Assembly (NCBI GenBank): GCA_905373305.1
Contig: CAJPSM010000081.1
Location: 1-5,727, forward strand
Origin: an uncultured Streptococcus sp.
GTDB taxonomy: Bacteria > Bacillota > Bacilli > Lactobacillales > Streptococcaceae
Length of the DNA stretch: 5,727 nt
Reading direction: 5' to 3'
Below, piece after piece: positions 1-4,609 of the stretch. The notes below the pieces were generated by a model. The model saw only the letters and a list, made by a program, of their open reading frames with translations, was not told the origin of the DNA and searched no databases. Numbering within the stretch: the first letter of the stretch is position 1; each line of letters begins with the position of its first letter. A program made the position numbers and the translations under genes.

Positions 1-629
1 TGGAGGTAATCAACCAAGTCTTTGATGAGGTGGCTAAGAAATACGACCAACCTCTAGCAGTTGAAAAGGAGGCTTTGAAGAATTTTGTGGTGGCTGAGGA
101 TTACCACCAAGACTATCTCAAGAAAAATCCAAATGGTTACTGCCATATCAATGTTAATCAGGCGGCCTATCCCGTCATTGATGCCAGCAAATATCCCAAA
201 CCTAGTGATGAAGAATTGAAAAAGACCTTGTCAGCTGAGGAATATGCAGTTACTCAGAAAAATCAAACAGAACGGGCTTTTTCAAACCGCTACTGGGATA
301 AATTTGAATCTGGAATCTATGTGGATGTGGCAACTGGTGAACCCCTCTTTTCATCAAAGGACAAGTTTGAGTCTGGTTGTGGCTGGCCTAGTTTTACCCA
401 GCCTATCAGTCCAGATGTTGCCACCTACAAAGAAGATAAGTCCTACAATATGACACGCATGGAAGTGAGAAGTCGAGTTGGAGATTCTCATCTTGGTCAT
501 GTCTTTACAGACGGTCCACAGGACAAGGGGGGCTTGCGCTACTGTATCAATAGTCTCTCTATCCGCTTTATTCCCAAAGATCAAATGGCAGAAAAAGGCT
601 ATGCTTATTTACTAGATTATGTCGATTAA
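1..629 (+). CDS. msrAB2: Bifunctional peptide methionine sulfoxide reductase MsrA/MsrB, 3' part (5' end outside window)
   Basis: The reading frame is open from the window edge (first full codon at position 3) to TAA at 627-629. The GTG at 30 is internal and is not the start. Upstream residues EVINQVFDE run straight into the C-terminal tail of an MsrA domain, including AEDYHQDYL and NPNGYC, whose Cys (codon 141-143) matches a recycling cysteine of MsrA enzymes. A complete MsrB domain follows: GCGWPSF with the probable resolving Cys (378-380), then VRSRVGDSHLGHVF, and RYCINS with the catalytic Cys (543-545). MsrA reduces the S and MsrB the R epimer of methionine sulfoxide. The CxxC pairs that bind zinc in many MsrB proteins are absent, as in other MsrAB fusions. 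The MsrA active site and any signal peptide lie upstream. From memory, the pneumococcal homologue (SP_0660) is surface-exposed and follows etrx1 and ccdA1; this window cannot show that. Confidence 0.93.
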   Translation, partial: EVINQVFDEVAKKYDQPLAVEKEALKNFVVAEDYHQDYLKKNPNGYCHINVNQAAYPVIDASKYPKPSDEELKKTLSAEEYAVTQKNQTERAFSNRYWDKFESGIYVDVATGEPLFSSKDKFESGCGWPSFTQPISPDVATYKEDKSYNMTRMEVRSRVGDSHLGHVFTDGPQDKGGLRYCINSLSIRFIPKDQMAEKGYAYLLDYVD

Positions 630-661
630 GAAGTCTTTCCTAAGCAGTTAGAGGAGAATTT

Positions 662-693
662 TGCTATACTGATACTAGTAAGTTGTAAAGGAG
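662..693 (+). promoter_or_regulatory. Extended -10 promoter and ribosome binding site of the response regulator gene
   Basis: TGCTATACT at 662-670 is an extended -10 element (TGn plus TATACT at 665-670). No convincing -35 hexamer lies 16-18 bases upstream. A start of transcription near A677 would give a leader of about 23 bases carrying the strong Shine-Dalgarno AAAGGAG at 687-693, six bases before the ATG at 700. It suggests the two-component pair is transcribed separately from msrAB, although I see no strong terminator between them, so read-through is also likely. Confidence 0.65.
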
Positions 694-699
694 CAGAGC

Positions 700-1437
700 A
701 TGACCTACACAATCTTAATCGTAGAAGATGAATATCTGGTAAGACAAGGTTTAACCAAGCTGGTTAATGTAGCAGCCTACGATATGGAAATCATCGGTCA
801 GGCTGAAAATGGAAGGCAGGCTTGGGAGCTGATTCAAAAGCAGGTGCCAGATATCATTTTAACCGATATAAACATGCCTCAGCTAAATGGCATCCAGTTG
901 GCTAGTCTGGTCCGAGAAACCTATCCTCAGGTGCATTTGGTTTTTTTGACTGGCTACGATGATTTTGATTATGCCTTGTCTGCCGTCAAACTCGGTGTAG
1001 ATGACTACCTGCTCAAGCCCTTTTCTCGTCAGGATATTGAGGAAATGTTGGAAAAAATCAAGCAAAAACTAGATCAGGAAGAAAAGGAAGAGCAGTTACA
1101 AGATTTACTGACCGATAAGTTTGAAGGAAACATAGCCCAGAAGATCCAGTCTCATCTAGCTGATAGCCAATTCAGTTTAAAGAGCTTGGCCAGTGACTTG
1201 GGTTTTAGTTCGACTTATCTGAGCTCTTTGATTAAGAAAGAGTTGGGTTTGCCATTTCAGGATTATTTGGTGCGAGAACGTGTCAAACAAGCCAAGCTCT
1301 TGCTCTTGACAACGGATTTAAAGATTTATGAAATCGCAGAGAAGGTTGGTTTTGAAGATATGAACTACTTTACCCAACGCTTTAAACAGATTGCGGGTGT
1401 GACGCCTCGTCAGTTTAAGAAGGGAGAAGGTCGATGA
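700..1437 (+). CDS. zmpR: Two-component response regulator, receiver plus AraC-type HTH (TCS09/ZmpR-like)
   Basis: This is a 245-residue cytoplasmic transcription regulator of the YesN type. Residues 1-120 form the receiver domain. Its acidic pair is E9-D10, the phosphoacceptor is D56 in ILTDINMP, the switch Thr is T84, and the conserved Lys is K106 in LLKPF. A charged linker (about 115-140, rich in Glu and Lys) leads to a C-terminal AraC/HTH_18 domain at roughly 145-241. That domain has two helix-turn-helix units and the family signature around VGFEDMNYFTQRFKQ and GVTPRQFK. The start is supported by AAAGGAG six bases upstream. The stop overlaps the next gene as ATGA (1434-1437), which indicates translational coupling with its partner kinase. 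All key residues are present. The name comes from gene order remembered for S. pneumoniae (SP_0661, rr09); the family call is certain, the orthology very likely. Targets cannot be read from the sequence. Confidence 0.93.
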   Translation: MTYTILIVEDEYLVRQGLTKLVNVAAYDMEIIGQAENGRQAWELIQKQVPDIILTDINMPQLNGIQLASLVRETYPQVHLVFLTGYDDFDYALSAVKLGVDDYLLKPFSRQDIEEMLEKIKQKLDQEEKEEQLQDLLTDKFEGNIAQKIQSHLADSQFSLKSLASDLGFSSTYLSSLIKKELGLPFQDYLVRERVKQAKLLLLTTDLKIYEIAEKVGFEDMNYFTQRFKQIAGVTPRQFKKGEGR

Positions 1438-3125
1438 AGCGTTCTTCTCTCCTAGTCAGAATGGTTATTTCCATTTTTCTGGTCTTTCTCATTCTCCTAG
1501 CTTTGGTTGGGACTTTCTACTATCACTCTAGTTCTTCAGCCATTGAGGCTACCATTGAAGGCAATAGCCAAATGACTATCAGTCAGGCTAGTCACTTTAT
1601 CCAGTCTTATATCAAAAAATTAGAAACAACCTCGACTAGTTTGACCCAGCAGACGGATGTCCTAGCCTATGCTGAGAATCCCAGTCCAGACAAGGTCAAG
1701 GGAATCCGAGATTTGTTTTTGACCATCTTAAAGGCAGACCAGGATTTGAAAACGGTTGTGCTGGTGACCAAATCCGGTCAGATCATTTCTACAGATGACA
1801 CTGTGCAGATGAAAACATCCTCAGATATGATGGCTGAGGATTGGTACCAAAAGGCTATTCATCAGGGGGCTAAGCCCATTTTGACCCCAGCTCGTAAATC
1901 AGACAGCCAGTGGGTCATTTCTGTCACTCAAGAACTTGTTGATGCAAAGGGAGCTAATCTGGGCGTGCTTCGTTTGGATATTTCCTACGAAACTCTGGAA
2001 ACTTACCTCAACCAACTCCAGTTGGGTCAGCAGGGCTTTGCCTTTATCATCAATGGAAACCATGAATTTGTCTACCATCCTCAACACACAGTTTATAGCT
2101 CATCTAGCGAAATGGAGGCCATGAAACCCTATATTGAGACAGGGCAGGGTTATACTCCAGACCACCAATCCTACGTCAGTCAGGAAAAGATTGCTGGAAC
2201 TGATTGGACGGTCCTTGGCGTGTCTTCACTGGAGAAGTTAGACCAGGTTCGGAGTCAACTCATGTGGACCTTGTTTGGGGCTAGTGTCACATCTCTTCTT
2301 GCCTGTCTCTGCTTGGTGTGGTTCAGTCTCAAGCGCTGGATTGCCCCCTTGAAGGACCTGAGAGATACCATGCTGAAAATTGCTTCTGGATCTCAAAATC
2401 TGCGTGCCAAGGAAGCTGGTGCCTATGAACTGAGAGAGGTGACTCGCCAGTTCAATGCCATGTTGGATCAGATTGATCAGCTGATGGCAGATGTTCGCAG
2501 ACAGGAAGAAACGACCCGTCAGTATGAACTTCAAGCCCTATCAAGTCAGATCAATCCGCATTTCCTCTATAATACCCTTGACACTATCATCTGGATGGCT
2601 GAATTTCAGGACAGTCAGCGAGTGGTTCAGGTGACCAAGTCCTTGGCGACCTATTTCCGCTTGGCACTCAATCAAGGAAAGGACTTGATTTGCCTGTCTG
2701 ATGAAATCAATCATGTCCGCCAGTATCTCTTTATCCAGAAACAACGCTATGGCGATAAGCTGGAATATGAAATTGATGAAAATCCTGCCTTTGATAATCT
2801 AGTCTTACCCAAGCTGGTGTTACAACCTCTAGTAGAAAATGCTCTTTATCATGGCATCAAGGAAAAGGAAGGTCAGGGTCATATTAAAGTTTCTGTCCAG
2901 AAAAAGGATGCAGGACTAGTCATCCGCATTGAGGATGATGGAGTTGGCTTCCAAGCTGTGGGCGATAGTAGTCAGAGTAACCTCAAACGTGGGGGAGTTG
3001 GCCTTCAAAATGTTGACCAACGGCTCAAACTTCATTTTGGCGAAAACTATCAGATGAAGATTGATTCTGCACCCGAAAAAGGAACGACGGTTGAAATATA
3101 CATAAATAGAATAGAAACTAGTTAA
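1434..3125 (+). CDS. zmpS: Sensor histidine kinase, LytS/YesM family (TCS09/ZmpS-like)
   Basis: This is a 563-residue membrane kinase. Order: TM1 (about 10-30); an extracellular sensor of about 245 residues (31-277) that looks like a double-Cache fold, with DWYQKA and GVLRLDIS as typical Cache motifs; TM2 (about 278-298); HAMP (about 299-352); a His_kinase (PF06580-type) region with H376 in INPHFLYNTLD; and an ATPase domain with the N box QPLVENALYHG (N469), DDGVGF (501-506) and GVGLQN (521-526). H376 should be autophosphorylated and the phosphate passed to D56 of the upstream regulator. The start ATG overlaps the regulator's stop; GGGAG at 1422-1426 is seven bases upstream. The sensor region contains no cysteine (C291 and C293 are in TM2, C420 is cytoplasmic), so direct thiol or disulfide sensing outside the cell is unlikely. 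The signal is unknown; small ligands are usual for Cache domains. Orthology to pneumococcal HK09/ZmpS rests on gene order. Confidence 0.95.
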   Translation: MKRSSLLVRMVISIFLVFLILLALVGTFYYHSSSSAIEATIEGNSQMTISQASHFIQSYIKKLETTSTSLTQQTDVLAYAENPSPDKVKGIRDLFLTILKADQDLKTVVLVTKSGQIISTDDTVQMKTSSDMMAEDWYQKAIHQGAKPILTPARKSDSQWVISVTQELVDAKGANLGVLRLDISYETLETYLNQLQLGQQGFAFIINGNHEFVYHPQHTVYSSSSEMEAMKPYIETGQGYTPDHQSYVSQEKIAGTDWTVLGVSSLEKLDQVRSQLMWTLFGASVTSLLACLCLVWFSLKRWIAPLKDLRDTMLKIASGSQNLRAKEAGAYELREVTRQFNAMLDQIDQLMADVRRQEETTRQYELQALSSQINPHFLYNTLDTIIWMAEFQDSQRVVQVTKSLATYFRLALNQGKDLICLSDEINHVRQYLFIQKQRYGDKLEYEIDENPAFDNLVLPKLVLQPLVENALYHGIKEKEGQGHIKVSVQKKDAGLVIRIEDDGVGFQAVGDSSQSNLKRGGVGLQNVDQRLKLHFGENYQMKIDSAPEKGTTVEIYINRIETS

Positions 3126-3156
3126 CTCCCAGTCAATTCTGGGAGTTTTACTTTTA
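3124..3156 (+). terminator. Factor-independent terminator of the two-component operon
   Basis: A perfect inverted repeat, CTCCCAG (3126-3132) and CTGGGAG (3139-3145), encloses the six-base loop TCAATT. It extends by two A-T pairs to nine base pairs (3124-3132 with 3139-3147). TTTTACTTTT follows. The stem begins within the TAA stop of the histidine kinase gene (3123-3125), so termination directly follows translation. The opposite strand lacks a good T-run after the stem, so it is probably one-directional. Confidence 0.88.
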
Positions 3157-3179
3157 AAAATCAGAATGATCAGTCCGTC

Positions 3180-3208
3180 TTGATAAAATCAGTAAAAAAA
3201 GATATGAT
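3180..3208 (+). promoter_or_regulatory. Near-consensus sigma-70 (SigA) promoter for the UPF0340 / P-loop kinase unit
   Basis: The -35 TTGATA (3180-3185) and -10 TATGAT (3203-3208) are separated by exactly 17 bases, an A-rich spacer. Each hexamer differs from consensus at one position. Transcription is expected to start around 3214-3216. It lies just after the operon terminator ending near 3156, so a new transcription unit begins here. Confidence 0.82.
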
Positions 3209-3221
3209 AGTAGGAGAAAAA

Positions 3222-3227
3222 TGAGGT
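3222..3227 (+). promoter_or_regulatory. Ribosome binding site that decides the UPF0340 start
   Basis: TGAGGT lies eight bases before the ATG at 3236. An apparent alternative, AGGAG at 3212-3216 before the ATG at 3221, is only four bases from that ATG and overlaps the predicted transcription start, so it would be missing or incomplete in the mRNA. This favours the start at 3236. Confidence 0.6.
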
Positions 3228-3235
3228 TAAGAGTG

Positions 3236-3799
3236 ATGGACAAAAGTAGAATTGAAACAGAAACACAGCAGGTAATTGAAGATATTTTGAAAAAGGCTGG
3301 ATTGCATGAAGGAAGCCTCTTTGTCCTAGGTCTATCTTCTAGCGAAGTTTTAGGAGGCCATATAGGCAAGGAATCAAGCCAAGAAATTGGCGAAATCATT
3401 GTGAAAACCATCCTAGATATCCTAGAGGAAAAAGGAATTCACCTAGCTGTTCAAGGTTGTGAACATGTTAATCGGGCCCTGGTCGTTGAACGTCAAGTGG
3501 CGGAGCAGTTTAGTCTGGAAATCGTTAGCGTCCTTCCGACTCTTCATGCAGGCGGTTCGGGTCAGTTGGCAGCCTTCAAGTTTATGAAGGACCCTGTTGA
3601 AGTGGAGTTCATCACGGCTCATGCGGGAATTGATATCGGAGATACCGCGATTGGCATGCATGTTAAACATGTGCAGGTTCCGATTCGCCCTGTACTGCGT
3701 GAAATTGGGCATGCCCATGTAACGGCTCTAGCTAGTCGTCCAAAATTAATCGGAGGTGCGCGTGCGCAGTATCCAGAAGACTTCATAAGAAAATCATAA
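3236..3799 (+). CDS. UPF0340 / TIGR01440 family protein (YwlG-like), function unknown
   Basis: This is a 187-residue soluble protein with no signal peptide or membrane segment. It carries the blocks that mark UPF0340 (B. subtilis YwlG; formerly DUF436): LGLSSSEVLGGHIGKESS (about 31-48), GCEHVNRALVVE (74-85), HAGGSGQLAAFKFM (104-117), AHAGIDIGDTAIGMHVKHVQVPIR (128-151, Gly- and His-rich) and ASRPKLIGGARA (166-177). No biochemical role for the family is known to me. The start at 3236 is chosen over the in-frame ATG at 3221 (192 residues) because of the Shine-Dalgarno placement and the predicted transcription start. It also gives the 187-residue length I recall for the pneumococcal homologue SP_0663. 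The gene has its own promoter and no terminator after it, so it is probably co-transcribed with the P-loop gene 55 bases downstream. The tail, YPEDFIRKS, looks intact. Confidence 0.93.
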   Translation: MDKSRIETETQQVIEDILKKAGLHEGSLFVLGLSSSEVLGGHIGKESSQEIGEIIVKTILDILEEKGIHLAVQGCEHVNRALVVERQVAEQFSLEIVSVLPTLHAGGSGQLAAFKFMKDPVEVEFITAHAGIDIGDTAIGMHVKHVQVPIRPVLREIGHAHVTALASRPKLIGGARAQYPEDFIRKS

Positions 3800-3822
3800 G
3801 TGGGCGAAGAATGGTCATAAGT
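3783..3822 (+). repeat. Three phased direct repeats TCATAAG upstream of the P-loop kinase gene
   Basis: TCATAAG occurs at 3783-3789, 3794-3800 and 3815-3821; the last two extend to TCATAAGT. Start-to-start distances are 11 and 21 bases, close to one and two helical turns, so all three face the same side of the DNA. The first two overlap the last codons and stop of the UPF0340 gene. They may be chance or a regulator site; AraC-type proteins often bind direct repeats about 21 bases apart. Confidence 0.35.
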
Positions 3823-3854
3823 TAGAGAGACATTTCAAGTATATAGAGGTTAAA

Positions 3855-4382
3855 GTGGAAAATTGTGTTTATATCATTTCGTGTCCCCCAGGTGTTGGAA
3901 AGAGCACTGTCAGCAAAGAGTTGGCCTATTCTTTTGACAAAAGTGCAGTTATAGAGGGGGATATGATTTACTTAATGATAAAAAGTGGTCTCGTAGCTCC
4001 TTGGGAAGATGATGGATTTTACATGGATTTGTTCTGGGATAATATTATCAGTCTGACCAATAATTTCTTGGATCGTGGCCTTACTGTCGTGATAGAGTAT
4101 GTCATATTTGAAGATCAACTAAAGAAAATTGCAGCCTTCTTAAAGAAAAAACAAATTAAGCTAAAGTATTGTGTTTTAATAGCAGAAGAAGAAACCTTGA
4201 AAGATAGGGATTCTGCTCGGAAAGAAATTGAGAGAACAGGCGATTTATCAATCCAAGCTAGAAATGACTTCTTAGCTAAAAATAGTGAGAAACATCATTT
4301 TCTGTACACGGATGATTTAGATGTCAAAGAAACGGTAGGCATCATTAAAACTTCAAATCAATTTTTAATTTCTGAACAGTAA
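3855..4382 (+). CDS. Small P-loop (AAA_33 / zeta-toxin-like) ATP-binding kinase, substrate unknown
   Basis: This is a 175-residue soluble protein. The Walker A is SCPPGVGKST (9-18) with K16 and S17. Cys10 stands where the usual GxxxxGKS/T has its first Gly. IEGDMIY (33-39) resembles the substrate-binding acidic motif of small kinases such as zeta toxin, shikimate kinase and chloramphenicol phosphotransferase. A hydrophobic strand, LTVVIEYVIF (76-85), is in the Walker B position, and RDSARKEIERTG (118-129) is a likely Arg-rich lid. It probably moves a phosphate from ATP to a small molecule; I cannot name the substrate. Start is GTG with AGAGGT at 3845-3850, four bases upstream; no in-frame ATG lies closer. 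GC is low: 78 of 240 bases at 4081-4320, against 30 of 60 in a histidine-kinase block (2461-2520), which suggests a different origin. No antitoxin-like partner adjoins it, so a zeta-type toxin is unlikely. In pneumococcus, zmpB lies here. Confidence 0.85.
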   Translation: MENCVYIISCPPGVGKSTVSKELAYSFDKSAVIEGDMIYLMIKSGLVAPWEDDGFYMDLFWDNIISLTNNFLDRGLTVVIEYVIFEDQLKKIAAFLKKKQIKLKYCVLIAEEETLKDRDSARKEIERTGDLSIQARNDFLAKNSEKHHFLYTDDLDVKETVGIIKTSNQFLISEQ

Positions 4383-4390
4383 AAGACAGA

Positions 4391-4428
4391 GAGAGTAAGG
4401 GTATAGAAACCAAGACTCTCCTTTTTTT
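4391..4428 (+). terminator. Probable factor-independent terminator after the P-loop kinase gene
   Basis: GAGAGT (4391-4396) pairs with ACTCTC (4415-4420). Inside, a 3x3 internal loop leads to GGT (4400-4402) pairing with ACC (4409-4411) around a six-base loop. A run of seven T (4422-4428) follows one base after the stem. The stem is weaker than that at 3124, but the T-run and position eight bases after the TAA support a real terminator. Confidence 0.65.
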
Positions 4429-4433
4429 GTTGA

Positions 4434-4514
4434 ATTCTTGTGCAAAGTACTCCAAACAAGACCATCTTTTACAAGAAGAAGGGGGGCTATCTGATGGAAA
4501 ATTGCCAAAAGTAG
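4434..4514 (+). pseudogene. Possible 3' remnant of a GNAT-type acetyltransferase gene
   Basis: After a TGA (4431-4433) this frame stays open for 26 codons to TAG (4512-4514). It reads ...STPNKTIFYKKKGGYLMENCQK in its last part. The pattern N, then FYxKxGG, resembles the C-terminal motif of GNAT acetyltransferases (FYEKxGF). No Shine-Dalgarno precedes the GTG at 4440, and the kinase terminator ends just upstream, so this would be a decayed tail rather than a gene. The stretch is short and the match may be chance. Confidence 0.22.
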
Positions 4515-4594
4515 AAAAAGCAACTTAGAGAAGATTTTTCGTTATAGAAATCAGTAAACAAACTGGATTTAGCTGCACTAGGTCGGCTTTTTTG
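4515..4594. other. Intergenic stretch with no recognised feature
   Basis: Between the possible remnant and the pabB promoter I see AT-rich DNA without a convincing gene, RNA or strong hairpin. AAAAAGC (4515-4521) and GCTTTTT (4586-4592) are complementary but 64 bases apart, too far for an ordinary terminator. Confidence 0.5.
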
Positions 4595-4603
4595 TGCTAT
4601 ACT
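4595..4603 (+). promoter_or_regulatory. Extended -10 promoter of pabB, giving a probably leaderless mRNA
   Basis: TGCTATACT (4595-4603) is identical to the extended -10 before the response regulator gene. There is no good -35 hexamer. The expected transcription start, about seven bases past the -10, is A4610, the first base of the pabB ATG. No Shine-Dalgarno exists between the promoter and the ATG. Confidence 0.68.
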
Positions 4604-4609
4604 TAAGAT

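Noticed and set aside
631..663. Possible terminator after msrAB (CTAA and TTAG with a short T-run)
   Set aside because: Only four contiguous base pairs form and the following AATTTTG is not a convincing T-run; the region is better explained as the regulator promoter.
2238..2534. Minus-strand open frame of 98 codons inside the histidine kinase gene
   Set aside because: It is fully antisense to conserved HAMP and kinase coding sequence, and the translation resembles no family.
3160..3192. Three ATCAG copies between the terminator and the UPF0340 promoter
   Set aside because: Five-base words with irregular spacing (9 and 19 bases) in AT-rich DNA are expected by chance.
3154..3411. Minus-strand open frame of 85 codons over the UPF0340 start
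   Set aside because: It lies opposite a well-supported gene and its promoter, lacks a ribosome site, and its product has no recognisable domain.
3840..3845. TATATA as a -10 for the P-loop kinase gene
   Set aside because: It lacks the final T of the consensus and a -35 at proper spacing, and a start there would leave the AGAGGT ribosome site out of the transcript. Co-transcription from 3180 is simpler.
3855..4382. Zeta-type toxin of a toxin-antitoxin pair
   Set aside because: No small antitoxin-like gene adjoins it; the preceding gene is a conserved 187-residue UPF0340 protein with a separate family identity.
4515..4593. Long-range inverted repeat AAAAAGC / GCTTTTT before pabB
   Set aside because: The arms are separated by 64 bases and are mostly A and T; this does not make a plausible terminator or attenuator.
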